A stretch of 64,000 bases of DNA, from contig CAKRRD010000001.1 of NCBI GenBank assembly GCA_934394815.1, forward strand, positions 1 to 64,000, given 5' to 3'. This document shows positions 32,558 to 44,079 of the stretch, one piece after another. The DNA comes from an uncultured Acetatifactor sp. GTDB lineage: Bacteria > Bacillota > Clostridia > Lachnospirales > Lachnospiraceae. The position numbers and the translations under genes are program-made. A model generated the notes under the pieces. That model was not told the DNA's origin. It saw only the letters and a program-made list of their open reading frames with translations, and did no database searches. How positions within the stretch are numbered: the first letter of the stretch is position 1; each line of letters begins with the position of its first letter.

Positions 32558-34345
32558 CTATTCTACTTTGAATCTGCTCAGATCCTGTACCAGATTCTCG
32601 GACCGGGCAGTCATGGTATTGCAGTTGTCGGAAACGGTACTCATGAGAGCGGACAGTTCTTCGGAGGAAGCGGTAACCTCTTCGGTAGCGGCAGCAGTGC
32701 TTTCCGCACTCTTCTGAATATTGTCGATCTGTTCTGCGATGGACTTCATCAGCTGGCTCATGTCAATAGTGAGCTCACTGATGCTCTTGACCTTTTCGCT
32801 GGTGGAAGAGATACCGTCAAATACATCCTCGAAGGAGGAAATGACTTCATCGGTATAAGCCACATTGTTCTGGTTGCTGCTTACGACTTCGGTGATGTAA
32901 TTGGAGCATTCTCCGAAATTCGTTGTCAGGTTGTCGATAATATTTTTGATATTGCCCAGTTCCACGGTAGTATTTTCTGCCAGAGACTTGATACTGTCAG
33001 CTACTACGGCAAATCCACGTCCGGCTTCTCCGGCTCTGGCGGCCTCGATGGAAGCGTTCAAAGCCAGCAGATTAGTCTGCTCGGCAATCTCCTGAATAGC
33101 ATCCAGGATAGCTGCCATCTGCTGGATGGAAGCGTTGGTCTCATCGATCTTGTCCGCAATGTTGGAAACCTGTGTGGTCATGACGGTACTGCCCCGGCTC
33201 ATCAGTTCCATCTTTTCCTTCATCTGGTTACTGTCATTGCTCAGGCGGGCGGTGTATTCTCCGATGTTGCCGAGGGAGACGCTCATGCTCTGGGTGTCCT
33301 CGGACATGTTGGTGATATGCTGTACCACATCACTGATGGCACCGGCCTGTTTTGTGGCATCGGCGGCCACATTTTCAATGGTACGGGCTACCTGATTGGT
33401 GGCATCCAGTGCGGATTCGGTCATGGAGCGGATCTGGTTACTGTTGCTGCTTACCACATTTGCGGTTTCCTTTGCCGCGGATACACTGCTGCGGAAAGTG
33501 CGGATTGCCAGATTGGTATGTGCCACCATCTGTCCCAGTTCATCCCTGCGGCTCTCGTATTTTGCATTCAGACTGGTGGTCAGATCACCTTCGGATGCGG
33601 ATTTTAAGTTTTCTTTGACCTTATTAATCATCTGTACCAGGCGCAGGATGATCACATAAGAGACGATCAGCATGATCAGTGCAAGGATAACGCCCAGTAC
33701 GATCAGGGCGGCAGCGGCGCTGTTGAAGGTGGAGAGGATCTCCTGAATGCCGTCGGAAGAGGCTACGATGCCCTCAATGTCATCGGAATAGATACCGGTG
33801 GTGATCACCCAGTTCCACTCGTTGAAGGGCTCGCTGTAGGCTACCTTGGGAGCCACGGTCACACCGTCGGATTTGGTAAAATAAAATTCATTGAAACCAC
33901 CGCCGTTCTGTGCGGATTTCATGATCTCCTGAATGATCTTTACACCGTTTTTATCGGTCAGATCATAGCGGTTATTGCCTTCCTGCTCTGGTAGAATCGG
34001 ATGCATGACCAGTGTGTAGTCCGTACCGTCCACCCAGAAATAACCGCTCTGGTCATCCCCATAACGCAGATTGCGGAGAGTCTCCAAAGCATCTTCCCTG
34101 GCATCCGCTTCGGACATTTTACCGGACTGGCTTAAGTCATAATAATAGGAAACAACACTGACAGCAGATTGTACTTCGGATTGCACCTCTGTCTTGTAGG
34201 ATTCCAGAGTGTTATTATACAGAACGTTTTCCATCTTGGTCTCTATCTGTTGAAACAGGGCCATGGTCGCTCCGATCAGAATGATGCAGGTCAACAATAC
34301 GACACCCGCAAAAAAAAGACTTAGCTTTTGTGCTAATGATTTCAT
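32558..34345 (-). CDS. Methyl-accepting chemotaxis protein with Cache sensor
   Basis: 595-residue chemoreceptor. Membrane segment 1 is [20 protein letters not shown] (about residues 10-29). An extracellular single-Cache domain contains [20 protein letters not shown] and [18 protein letters not shown]. Segment 2 is [20 protein letters not shown] (about 213-232), then HAMP. The signalling tip is the highly conserved [20 protein letters not shown] followed by [18 protein letters not shown]. It would bind a small organic ligand outside and control CheA. No other chemotaxis or flagellar gene is in the window. AAAGGGGGAATTTCTT precedes the ATG. It converges on the AEC gene. Confidence 0.93.
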   Translation of the reverse strand: MKSLAQKLSLFFAGVVLLTCIILIGATMALFQQIETKMENVLYNNTLESYKTEVQSEVQSAVSVVSYYYDLSQSGKMSEADAREDALETLRNLRYGDDQSGYFWVDGTDYTLVMHPILPEQEGNNRYDLTDKNGVKIIQEIMKSAQNGGGFNEFYFTKSDGVTVAPKVAYSEPFNEWNWVITTGIYSDDIEGIVASSDGIQEILSTFNSAAAALIVLGVILALIMLIVSYVIILRLVQMINKVKENLKSASEGDLTTSLNAKYESRRDELGQMVAHTNLAIRTFRSSVSAAKETANVVSSNSNQIRSMTESALDATNQVARTIENVAADATKQAGAISDVVQHITNMSEDTQSMSVSLGNIGEYTARLSNDSNQMKEKMELMSRGSTVMTTQVSNIADKIDETNASIQQMAAILDAIQEIAEQTNLLALNASIEAARAGEAGRGFAVVADSIKSLAENTTVELGNIKNIIDNLTTNFGECSNYITEVVSSNQNNVAYTDEVISSFEDVFDGISSTSEKVKSISELTIDMSQLMKSIAEQIDNIQKSAESTAAATEEVTASSEELSALMSTVSDNCNTMTARSENLVQDLSRFKVE

Positions 34346-34394
34346 AAGAAATTCCCCCTTTATAAATTATTATTGTTATATTTTACCATATATA

Positions 34395-34423
34395 TTGACT
34401 TTTTTAAAAGAAAAAATGATAAT
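34395..34423 (+). promoter_or_regulatory. Promoter of the polysaccharide deacetylase
   Basis: TTGACT (34395-34400), 17-base spacer, GATAAT (34418-34423). The transcript would start about 115 bases before the gene and carry the palindrome at 34489-34506. Confidence 0.55.
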
Positions 34424-34488
34424 ATTTACCAATTTTTAACGAAGGAAACATAATTCTTGCAAAAAGAGGACGGACGTAATATCATAAT

Positions 34489-34506
34489 TCTGCAGGCGCC
34501 TGCAGA
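34489..34506. repeat. Perfect 18-bp palindrome
   Basis: TCTGCAGGCGCCTGCAGA is its own reverse complement, with no loop, between the predicted promoter and the deacetylase start. The shape fits a dimeric regulator site; as RNA it would give a tight hairpin. Confidence 0.6.
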
Positions 34507-34545
34507 CGGCGCAGAAAAGTGAACGATACGAGAGGATGAATAAGA

Positions 34546-35358
34546 ATGAAAGTATATACCTGTTTTCCGGGAGGAAAAGCCAAAGCGCTGACCATGAGTT
34601 ATGATGACGGTAAAGTACAGGACAGACGTTTGATCGATATTTTTAATAAATATGGTATTAAGGGAACTTTTAACCTGAACTACGGACAGGTGGGAGCACG
34701 TCCCCGTATGACCTTCGAGGAAATGGAAGGACTGTATGAAGGGCATGAGATTGCAACCCACACCATGACCCATCCTACCATTGAGAGATGTCCGTTGGTG
34801 GAAGTGGCAGAGGAACTGCTGGAGGACCGGAAGGGGCTGGAGAAATGGACCGGCCGGATCATCAGAGGACATGCATATCCCAACGGTTCCTACAGCGAGG
34901 AAATCAAACAGCTGTATCGTCAGCTGGGGGTGGCGTATGCCAGAGTCGTAGAGACGGTTCCGGATTTTGCACTGCCGAAGGATCCCCTGGAGTGGCATGC
35001 TACCTGCCATCACGACGATCCGAAGCTGATGGAGTATGCGGAATTTTTTGCCAATTTCCAGAAGAAGCAGTACCTGAAACTCATGTATGTCTGGGGTCAC
35101 AGCTACGAGTTTGATAATAACGACAACTGGGAGGTAATCGAGAACTTCTGTAAATACATGGGCGGCCGGGACGATATCTGGTACGCCACCAACATCGAGA
35201 TCATTGACTACATGGATGCAGCGAAACGACTGCAGTTCTCCGCAGATTACGAAAAGGTGTACAATCCCAACGCCTGCAGCGTGTGGCTGCAGTTAAACAG
35301 CGACAAGTGCGTGGAGATTAAAGGCGGAGTCTTTGTGGATCTGAATACATTGTTGTAA
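34546..35358 (+). CDS. Polysaccharide deacetylase (NodB-like) family protein
   Basis: 270-residue carbohydrate esterase 4-like protein. The NodB metal motif is present: the Asp pair in TMSYDDGK near residue 20 and HEIATHTMTHPT near residues 67-78, which supplies two His ligands. A catalytic-type RGHAYPNGSYSEE follows. There is no signal peptide or membrane segment, so it probably acts in the cytoplasm on a soluble acetylated sugar or related N-acyl substrate, not on the wall. This is the unusual point. It is followed by its own terminator and stands alone. Confidence 0.8.
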   Translation: MKVYTCFPGGKAKALTMSYDDGKVQDRRLIDIFNKYGIKGTFNLNYGQVGARPRMTFEEMEGLYEGHEIATHTMTHPTIERCPLVEVAEELLEDRKGLEKWTGRIIRGHAYPNGSYSEEIKQLYRQLGVAYARVVETVPDFALPKDPLEWHATCHHDDPKLMEYAEFFANFQKKQYLKLMYVWGHSYEFDNNDNWEVIENFCKYMGGRDDIWYATNIEIIDYMDAAKRLQFSADYEKVYNPNACSVWLQLNSDKCVEIKGGVFVDLNTLL

Positions 35359-35368
35359 GAAGGATAAG

Positions 35369-35405
35369 AGACCGGATGGTGAGAAATCGCTGTCCGGTCT
35401 TTTTG
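35369..35405 (+). terminator. Terminator of the deacetylase gene
   Basis: AGACCGGA pairs with TCCGGTCT, followed by TTTTT. Confidence 0.85.
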
Positions 35406-35512
35406 ACTACATTTTGCAGTGAGTGTTGCTATGTTTCAGTCGAGTTTTTCCGGCGGATATGGTAAAATAATAGAAAAGATCTGCGGCAAAAAACGAAAAG
35501 GCAGGTGTGGTT

Positions 35513-37072
35513 ATGAAAGATTATGATGTGATCGTGATCGGAGCCGGAGTCAGCGGCTGTGCTGTCGCCAGGGAACTGGCGAAGGGAAAGCGGAAAATCG
35601 CTGTACTGGAGGCGAAAAGTGATGTCTGTGAAGGTACTTCCAAGGCTAACAGCGGTATCGTACATGCGGGGTATGATGCAGTGCCGGGGACACTCAAGGC
35701 GGAGTTGAATGTCCGGGGCAATGAAATGATGGAGGAACTGTCGAAGAAGCTGGATTTCCCATTTCGCAGGAACGGCTCGCTGGTGTTATGTTTCGAAGAG
35801 GACGGGATGTCCGGTCTGGAAGAATTGTACCAACGGGGCATCGAAAACGGAGTAAAAGAATTAAAAATATTGTCTCCGGAAGAAGTCTGGGCCATGGAAC
35901 CGAAGGTATCCCGTGACATAGTAGGAGCCCTCTATGCACCTACCGGTGGTATTGTCTGTCCCTTCGGACTGAATATAGCGCTGGCGGAAAATGCAGCGGA
36001 AAATGGGGTGGAATTCTATCGCAGCCACAGGGTGGCTTCCATTGCAGAACAGAGAGCGGTGTGGGGTGAGAACCCGACCGGACGGGAAGGCCGGATGTAT
36101 GAGGTGCTGGCGGACGGAGAGAGGTTCCTTGCTCCTATCGTTATCAATGCGGCAGGCGTCTATGCGGATGACATCCACAACATGGTCTGTGAGGACAGGA
36201 TCCGCATTGTCCCCAGAAGAGGCGAATACCGTCTTATGGACAAAAACTGCGGCGATCTGGTGGACACCACCATTTTCCAGCTTCCCTCCAAAATGGGAAA
36301 AGGTATCCTCGTGACCCCTACGACGCATGGGAATCTGCTGGTAGGTCCTACCGCAGATGATATTCCCGACAAAGAAGATGTGGACACCACGGCAGAAGGT
36401 CTGGCGAAGGTACTGAACATGGGAAGCAACAGTGTGGACGCACTGGACGGCAGACAGACGATCACCTCTTTTGCCGGACTGCGTGCTCATCTGGTACACG
36501 AGGATCCTGCAGAGAAATCGGATTTCCTCATCGGAGAGGCGGCAGGGCATCCCGGGTTCATCGATGTGGCGGGTATTGAATCACCGGGACTGACCAGTGC
36601 ACCGGCCATCGGTGAGTATGTGGCACAGATTGTTGAAAATATTTATCCCGCAGAACGTAAGACGGATTTTATTGACACCAGAAAAGGAATCCCCAGCATG
36701 GCACTTGCCACGGAAGAGGAGAGAGAAGCCCTGATCCGGGAAAATCCCGCGTTTGCCAATGTGATCTGTCGTTGTGAATTGGTGACGGAGGGAGAGATCC
36801 TGGAAGCCATTCACCGTCCGGTGGGAGCGACGACCCTGGATGGTGTCAAACGCCGCACCAGAGCCGGAATGGGTAGATGCCAGGCGGGTTTCTGTTCCCC
36901 GAAGACGTTGGAAATCCTGTCGAGAGAACTGCATCTCGATCCGGCACAGATCACTAAGGAAGGAACCGGCTCAGAGATTCTGACCGGTAAAAATAAAGAC
37001 ACCGCACCCGGAGAGGGCGGAATATGGAAGAGGACACAGGAGCCTGTCGGAAAGGAGGCACTCCATGAGTAA
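35513..37072 (+). CDS. glpA: Glycerol-3-phosphate dehydrogenase-like FAD oxidoreductase with BFD domain
   Basis: 519 residues. The N-terminal FAD-binding fold starts VIVIGAGVSGCAVARELAKG and has the DAO-family GIVHAGYDA block. The C-terminal 100 residues form a BFD-like [2Fe-2S] domain with CRCE (about 419-422) and CQAGFC (about 456-461). This matches anaerobic GlpA-type enzymes oxidising glycerol 3-phosphate to dihydroxyacetone phosphate, and the downstream GlpB-like, DUF1667 and glycerol-kinase genes support the role. Related enzymes act on other hydroxy acids, so the substrate is inferred from context. ATG 35513 is preferred over GTG 35507. The end overlaps the next gene by 8 bases. Confidence 0.85.
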   Translation: MKDYDVIVIGAGVSGCAVARELAKGKRKIAVLEAKSDVCEGTSKANSGIVHAGYDAVPGTLKAELNVRGNEMMEELSKKLDFPFRRNGSLVLCFEEDGMSGLEELYQRGIENGVKELKILSPEEVWAMEPKVSRDIVGALYAPTGGIVCPFGLNIALAENAAENGVEFYRSHRVASIAEQRAVWGENPTGREGRMYEVLADGERFLAPIVINAAGVYADDIHNMVCEDRIRIVPRRGEYRLMDKNCGDLVDTTIFQLPSKMGKGILVTPTTHGNLLVGPTADDIPDKEDVDTTAEGLAKVLNMGSNSVDALDGRQTITSFAGLRAHLVHEDPAEKSDFLIGEAAGHPGFIDVAGIESPGLTSAPAIGEYVAQIVENIYPAERKTDFIDTRKGIPSMALATEEEREALIRENPAFANVICRCELVTEGEILEAIHRPVGATTLDGVKRRTRAGMGRCQAGFCSPKTLEILSRELHLDPAQITKEGTGSEILTGKNKDTAPGEGGIWKRTQEPVGKEALHE

Positions 37073-38063
37073 ACGCACAGAAGACATCGTCATCATCGGA
37101 GGAGGCCCCGCAGGACTGGCAGCAGCGCTGTCTGCGAGAAAGGCCGGCTGTGAAAAAGTGCTGATCTTAGAGCGTGACAGAGAACTGGGAGGCATTCTGA
37201 ACCAGTGTATCCACAACGGTTTCGGACTGCATACTTTTAAAGAGGAATTGACCGGACCGGAATACGCAGAACGCTATATTGACATGGCAGAAGAGGCAAA
37301 AATCCCTTATCTGCTGAATACCATGGTAACAAATATTTCCCTGCTTCCCGATGGACGCAAGAAAGTCACTGCCATGAACAAAGAGGACGGATTGCTGGAA
37401 ATCGAGACGGAGACCGTGATCCTGGCGATGGGCTGCAGAGAGCGTTCCCGTGGTGCGTTAAATATCCCCGGCAGCAGACCGGCAGGCATCTACAGCGCCG
37501 GAACTGCGCAGTATTATGTAAACATCCGCGGGCGTATGCCGGGTAAGAATGTGGTCATCCTGGGTTCCGGTGACATCGGACTCATCATGGCGAGACGTAT
37601 GGTGTTAGAAGGCGCCAAGGTGCAGTGTGTGGCGGAGCTTCGTCCCCAGAGCGGCGGACTGAAGCGTAACATTGTCCAGTGTCTGGACGATTTCAACATC
37701 CCTCTGTATCTGAATACTACCGTGGCACAGATTCACGGCAGAGACCGTGTGGAGGGTGTGACCCTGACGAAAGTGGACGATAACGGGAAACCCATTCCCG
37801 GATCCGAGTGGGAGATTCCCTGCGATACGCTGCTGTTGTCCTGCGGGCTGATTCCGGAGAACGAACTGACCAGGGGCTTAGGAGCGGATATGGACGGCAA
37901 GACCGGAGGACCGGTAGTGGGAGAGAATCTGGAGTGCAGTATCCCCGGCGTCTTCGCCTGTGGCAATGTGCTCCACGTCCACGAACTGGTAGATCATGTA
38001 TCCGCAGAAGCGGAAAAAGCAGGAAACTATGCCGTGGAATATATCCGACAGAAAAGAGGGTGA
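37065..38063 (+). CDS. GlpB-like NAD/FAD-dependent oxidoreductase
   Basis: 332-residue pyridine-nucleotide-disulfide-type flavoprotein. The FAD loop is IVIIGGGPAGLAAALSARKA near the N-terminus, the second dinucleotide loop is VVILGSGDIGLIMARRM (about 164-180), and a late GVFACGNVLHVHELVDHVSA completes FAD binding. There is no redox-active CxxC disulfide; CRER stands near the usual place. Overlapping the GlpA-like gene, it probably passes electrons from that subunit to an acceptor. The role is inferred from the operon and is not certain. Confidence 0.82.
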   Translation: MSKRTEDIVIIGGGPAGLAAALSARKAGCEKVLILERDRELGGILNQCIHNGFGLHTFKEELTGPEYAERYIDMAEEAKIPYLLNTMVTNISLLPDGRKKVTAMNKEDGLLEIETETVILAMGCRERSRGALNIPGSRPAGIYSAGTAQYYVNIRGRMPGKNVVILGSGDIGLIMARRMVLEGAKVQCVAELRPQSGGLKRNIVQCLDDFNIPLYLNTTVAQIHGRDRVEGVTLTKVDDNGKPIPGSEWEIPCDTLLLSCGLIPENELTRGLGADMDGKTGGPVVGENLECSIPGVFACGNVLHVHELVDHVSAEAEKAGNYAVEYIRQKRG

Positions 38064-38067
38064 GACG

Positions 38068-38445
38068 ATGACAGAGAAGAAATCAACACAAAAAGAACTG
38101 ACCTGTATCTGCTGCCCGGTGGGGTGTGCCCTGACTGTGACCATAGAAGGTGACAATAGTGTCACGGTGAACGGTAACCGCTGTCCCAGAGGCGCTGCCT
38201 ACGGAGAAAAGGAAGTTACGCATCCTACCCGGATCGTAACATCCACCGTGCGCGTGGCAGGATATCCGGATGCTGTGGTATCCGTGAAGACCGCTTCCGA
38301 CATTCCTAAAGGCAAGATGGATGATTGCATGAAAGCTCTGGCAGGAGTCGCTGTCGCTGCACCTATCCATGTAGGTGATGTCATTGTGGAGAATATAGCT
38401 GACACGGGTGTCAATATAGTGGCAACCCGGTCATTTCGCGGGTGA
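38068..38445 (+). CDS. DUF1667 cysteine-rich protein
   Basis: 125 residues. The N-terminus has Cys13, Cys15, Cys16 and Cys20 (CICCPVGC) and Cys39 (NRCPRG), a likely iron-sulfur or metal site. The remainder contains VTHPTRIVTSTVRVAGYPDA and PIHVGDVIVENIADTG. DUF1667 proteins regularly accompany the GlpA/GlpB-like flavoproteins in Clostridia and are presumed to be an electron-transfer subunit of the same complex. It starts four bases after the previous stop behind GAGGGTGAGACG. Confidence 0.88.
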   Translation: MTEKKSTQKELTCICCPVGCALTVTIEGDNSVTVNGNRCPRGAAYGEKEVTHPTRIVTSTVRVAGYPDAVVSVKTASDIPKGKMDDCMKALAGVAVAAPIHVGDVIVENIADTGVNIVATRSFRG

Positions 38446-38490
38446 CAGAGGAATGAAATATTGAGGATGGAGCACATTTGGGGCAATGGA

Positions 38491-40091
<1,601 letters not shown>

Positions 40092-40139
40092 ACAAAACCT
40101 TATTTTTTGCAGACAGCATGTATTTTTGACGGAGCAGCC

Positions 40140-40169
40140 TTGTAAAGTGCCAAAGTGCTGTGGTATGAT
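40140..40169 (+). promoter_or_regulatory. Possible promoter with a repeated 11-mer before the GGDEF gene
   Basis: TTGTAA (40140-40145), 18-base spacer and TATGAT (40164-40169). The 11-mer GTATGATAACT covers the -10 (40163-40173) and recurs at 40181-40191. Confidence 0.4.
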
Positions 40170-40253
40170 AACTAATTAGAGTATGATAACTGTCAGGGAT
40201 CTCCGACAGGAGACCTACAACAGACAGCTTCGAAATTCCGGAAAGGAAACGGC

Positions 40254-41882
40254 ATGGATTTAAAGGGCTTACCACAGACTGCACAAAATTTCATAAATGA
40301 AACGATCCATGACAGAGAACGCGGAAAATGTCTGGACTATGACATCTGCCAGAAAATATTGGAATATGCAGCAGATACTGGATCACAGAAGCTGACAGGA
40401 TTGGGACTCTATTATCTGGCGGAGTGTTATTGGCAGAATGGCGAGTATGAGAACACCATGCAATGTCTGTCAGAGAGTATCGGTTATCTGAAAAATGAGC
40501 GGATGTATGAGTTGCTGGCCAAAGCCCATAATATGATGGGTGCAGTGTCAGATCGGAAGAACAACCGGATGCTGGCACTCAGTTCCTACTATAACAGCCT
40601 GAAATATGCGGAAAAGTATCATTTTTATTATGTACAGGGCATGGCAGAGAGCAATATTGCCTATACTCTGGTCAGGATGCGCCTGCGGCAGGAGGCAATA
40701 CAGCATTACCGTATAGCGATTGCCTGCTATGCCAAGTCAGAAAAAACATATCAGCTGAATTATAACAGGATCAACTGTATGATCGAGTGCGGCTGCTGTC
40801 ACATGTACCTGGGGGAAATGGAAGAAGCTTTGCAGCTTTGGAATGAAATAGAGCAGATCCTCAGAGAAGCACCGGAAAGCTATTATTCGAAAATAACATT
40901 GGAAATGTATCGTATTCCCTGCAAAATGTTACAAGGTCATGAGGAAGAGGCTTTAAAGCTTGCAGCAGATCTCCTGGAGCAATTGTCAGACCGGGATATT
41001 TTTGAAGAACTCCTGGATGAACTGGTGATGCTGGCAGGAATCCTGGCAATCCTGCCCGATGGAAAATATCTGGAGGAACTGCTCCGGATCATTGATAAAA
41101 ACCATATAGAAGATCATTATAATACCTTTCTGGATTTGTATCCGTTTAAAAGCGGGCTTTTGAAGAAGAAAGGAATCACACAGGAATACATAGATTATAC
41201 CCGTCAGTATTTCGATATTTATGAGAAATACCAACAGGAAAACAGAGAAGCAATGATCAGTGTTATTGAATTGCAGGACCGGCTGAAAAACGTTACGTTG
41301 GACTGGGCAAACATGAAAGCTTCCAACCGGGAACTGGAAAGCCTGGCTATGCATGATGAACTGACGGGACTGGCAAACCGGGCTTATTTACACGAATATC
41401 TGACCAGCTGTTTTGAACACGCTTATGCGCAGGGGGAACTCATGGGCGTGGAGCTTATGGACATTGATTTCTTTAAGGAATATAATGATCACTATGGACA
41501 TCTGGAAGGGGATCATTGCCTGAAAGCCATAGCGGCCGTTCTTGAGGAACACCAGATTCGGGGGCAGGTATTCTGCGCCAGATATGGTGGCGATGAATTT
41601 ATGATTGTGTATACCGGAATGACGGCGGAGCAGATCCGAAGGACTGCAGAGGATATCCTCAGAGAGGTTCGTGCGTTAAAAATGCCTCATGAGTGCAGCA
41701 GATGCAGTGAATATGTATCCATAAGCCAGGGAGTCTTTGCAAGAATACCGGTAGAAAATAACAAAGAGTGGGATTTTACCTCCAGAGCGGATGATCTTCT
41801 CTATAAGGCAAAAAAGGGTGGAAGAGACGGTATTTGTCTGTCCACGCAAAAAGCAAAAGATAAATTTATAGAGATCAAATAA
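40254..41882 (+). CDS. TPR-type GGDEF protein (probable diguanylate cyclase)
   Basis: 542 residues. Residues 1 to about 320 are helical repeats of TPR character (LGLYYLAECYWQNGEYENTM and YYVQGMAESNIAYTLVRMRL). A coiled coil near 330-370 leads into a GGDEF domain that starts AMHDELTGLANRAYLHEYL. The active site is RYGGDEF (about 442-448), so c-di-GMP synthesis is likely. The product-inhibition I-site position reads RGQV in place of RxxD, so feedback inhibition is probably absent. There is no membrane segment. It lacks the usual response-regulator input; the TPR part may bind a peptide or protein. Confidence 0.88.
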   Translation: MDLKGLPQTAQNFINETIHDRERGKCLDYDICQKILEYAADTGSQKLTGLGLYYLAECYWQNGEYENTMQCLSESIGYLKNERMYELLAKAHNMMGAVSDRKNNRMLALSSYYNSLKYAEKYHFYYVQGMAESNIAYTLVRMRLRQEAIQHYRIAIACYAKSEKTYQLNYNRINCMIECGCCHMYLGEMEEALQLWNEIEQILREAPESYYSKITLEMYRIPCKMLQGHEEEALKLAADLLEQLSDRDIFEELLDELVMLAGILAILPDGKYLEELLRIIDKNHIEDHYNTFLDLYPFKSGLLKKKGITQEYIDYTRQYFDIYEKYQQENREAMISVIELQDRLKNVTLDWANMKASNRELESLAMHDELTGLANRAYLHEYLTSCFEHAYAQGELMGVELMDIDFFKEYNDHYGHLEGDHCLKAIAAVLEEHQIRGQVFCARYGGDEFMIVYTGMTAEQIRRTAEDILREVRALKMPHECSRCSEYVSISQGVFARIPVENNKEWDFTSRADDLLYKAKKGGRDGICLSTQKAKDKFIEIK

Positions 41883-41913
41883 CAGCGCGGGCAGCGCAGA
41901 CAGGAGTGCGAGT

Positions 41914-43107
41914 ATGTTAGTACAGAAGTATAAAGACATGTTATCCGGGAAATCTGTGATCCGGCAGCTTTCCGAATTCGCTACGGCAAGAGGACAGGAG
42001 ATCGGGTATGAGAATGTATTCGATTACAGCCTGGGGAATCCTTCGGTTCCGGTTCCCAGAGAATTTACAGACCGTATGATCCATATGCTGGCCACCAGAG
42101 AGCCTCTGGAGCTGCACGGTTACAGCCCCAGTCTCGGTATTACCGGTGTGCGAGAGGCCATTGCGGAGAATCTGGAACAAAGATTCGGTCTGCCTTACCG
42201 CAAAGAGCATATTTTCATGGCATCCGGAGCGGCCGGTGCACTGGCACATGCCTTCCGTCTGGTGACGGAGCCGGGGGACGAGATCCTGACTTTTGCTCCG
42301 TTTTTTCCGGAGTATCATCCTTACGTGGATCTCACGGGTGCGGTGCTTAAAGTGGTTCCCCCCAATCTGGAGAACTTCCAGATCAATTTCGAAGCCTTCG
42401 AGAAAATGCTGACGGAGAAGGTCAAGGCCGTATTGATCAATACTCCCAACAACCCCTCCGGCGTGGTATATTCCACACCTACCTTACAGAGACTGGCAGA
42501 TGTCCTGAGAGAGAAATCAAAGCAGTACGGACATATCATTTACCTGATCTCCGACGAACCCTACCGTGAGATCGTGTTTGAAGGTGTAGACAATCCCTGT
42601 GTGTCTTATTTTTATGACAACACCATCATGTGCTACTCCTTCTCGAAATCCCTGTCCCTGCCGGGAGAGCGTATCGGTTACGTGGCAGTGAACCCCGCCT
42701 GCGGGGAAGCGGAGACCATGATCAATATGTGCGGACAGATTTCCCGTGGTATCGGACACAACTGTCCTCCGTCCATTATTCAGCTGGCAGTGGCACAGGT
42801 ACTGGATAAAACAGCGGATCTGTCCGTCTACGAGACGAATATGAATATCCTGTATAAGGAACTGACCGACCTGGGATTCACCTGCGTGAAACCCGGCGGA
42901 ACCTTCTATATTTTCCCGAAGGCGCTGGAAGAGGATGCCAAGGTATTCAGCCAGAAGGCATTAAAGTATGATCTGATTCTGGTACCGGGAGACACCTTCG
43001 GCGCACCGGGATATTTCCGCATGGCTTACTGTGTGGATACCGGGAAGGTAGAGAGATCTCTGGAGGCTTTGCGCAAGTTTGTAAAGACCGAGTATGGAGC
43101 TGTCTAG
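41914..43107 (+). CDS. Pyridoxal-phosphate aminotransferase (class I/II)
   Basis: 397-residue fold-type I PLP enzyme. The substrate-binding opening is FDYSLGNPSVPVP. NTPNNPSGVVYS and ISDEPYREIVF hold the Asn and Asp/Tyr that bind the cofactor. The Schiff-base Lys is in SFSKSLSLPGERIGY, near residue 245, and a C-terminal Arg lies in GYFRMAYC. It resembles the clostridial aspartate/alanine-type aminotransferases, but substrate cannot be assigned. CAGGAGTGCGAGT precedes the ATG; it starts 31 bases after the GGDEF gene. Confidence 0.88.
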   Translation: MLVQKYKDMLSGKSVIRQLSEFATARGQEIGYENVFDYSLGNPSVPVPREFTDRMIHMLATREPLELHGYSPSLGITGVREAIAENLEQRFGLPYRKEHIFMASGAAGALAHAFRLVTEPGDEILTFAPFFPEYHPYVDLTGAVLKVVPPNLENFQINFEAFEKMLTEKVKAVLINTPNNPSGVVYSTPTLQRLADVLREKSKQYGHIIYLISDEPYREIVFEGVDNPCVSYFYDNTIMCYSFSKSLSLPGERIGYVAVNPACGEAETMINMCGQISRGIGHNCPPSIIQLAVAQVLDKTADLSVYETNMNILYKELTDLGFTCVKPGGTFYIFPKALEEDAKVFSQKALKYDLILVPGDTFGAPGYFRMAYCVDTGKVERSLEALRKFVKTEYGAV

Positions 43108-43190
43108 AGTCACGCAGCGTATCGCAAAGCGAATCGTGTCTGCATGAATGAGGTCCCGGGCAGTTGCAGGAGCAGAAAGGAGAGGAGTGT

Positions 43191-44045
43191 ATGTATCAGG
43201 CAGGACTGGTGTTGGAAGGCGGCGGAATGAAAGGTGTATATACCGCCGGCGTACTGGACTTTTTTACGGAAAAGGGAATGGATTTCTCCCATATCTACGG
43301 AGTATCCGCCGGGGCATGTCATATGTGCAGTTACCTGTCCGGACAGAAAGGACGGGCATTGAGCGTCAGCATCGATTATCTGGACACCAGACGGTATTGC
43401 AGTCTGGAAAGTCTGGTGACCAGCGGAGATCTGTTCAATGTGGATTTCTGTTATCATCTGATCCCGGAGTACCTGTATCCCTATGATTACGAGACTTTTG
43501 AAAAATATCCCGGCAAAGCCTACAGTGTGGTGACCAACATTGAGACGGGACAGCCGGAGTACCTGAGAGTCCGGGATATCCGTAAGGATATTGACAAGAT
43601 CCGGGCATCCGCATCCCTGCCGTTAGTGGCACGGAATGTGAAGATCGACGGGAAACTGTATCTGGACGGCGGTATCAGCGATGCCATTCCCCTGGAGAAA
43701 TCCATTCTGGAGGGCAACCGTAAGAACATCGTAGTTATGACGAAAGAGGTGGGATTCGTAAGAAAACCCGCATCTGCGTCACAGCTGGGACTCATAAAAC
43801 TCAGATACCTGAAATATCCTAAAGTATATGAACTAATGGCGGACAGACACATCCGTTACAATGCATGTCTGGACTATATCGACAGACAGGAGAAGAATGG
43901 GCAGGCCTTTGTGATCCGGCCGCATAAAAAGAGTGAAGTGGGCCGGATTGAGAAGGACAGGGACAAACTGATCGCTTTATACGAAGAGGGTTACCGGGAA
44001 GCGGAAGCCTGCTATGAGGATCTGCTGGCCTATCTGGAAAAGTAG
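43191..44045 (+). CDS. Patatin-like phospholipase family protein
   Basis: 284-residue patatin-fold serine hydrolase (YjjU/RssA-like group). The oxyanion loop is LEGGGMKGVYTAG (about 8-20), the nucleophile Ser39 is in GVSAG, and the catalytic Asp is in YLDGGISDAIP (about 158). The Ser-Asp dyad is therefore complete. There is no signal peptide, so it probably acts at the inner face of the membrane on lipids. I chose ATG 43191, with AGGAGAGGAGTGT in front. Confidence 0.88.
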   Translation: MYQAGLVLEGGGMKGVYTAGVLDFFTEKGMDFSHIYGVSAGACHMCSYLSGQKGRALSVSIDYLDTRRYCSLESLVTSGDLFNVDFCYHLIPEYLYPYDYETFEKYPGKAYSVVTNIETGQPEYLRVRDIRKDIDKIRASASLPLVARNVKIDGKLYLDGGISDAIPLEKSILEGNRKNIVVMTKEVGFVRKPASASQLGLIKLRYLKYPKVYELMADRHIRYNACLDYIDRQEKNGQAFVIRPHKKSEVGRIEKDRDKLIALYEEGYREAEACYEDLLAYLEK

Positions 44046-44079
44046 TAAAAATATATAAGAAAGTATAGAGAGAAAAGAA

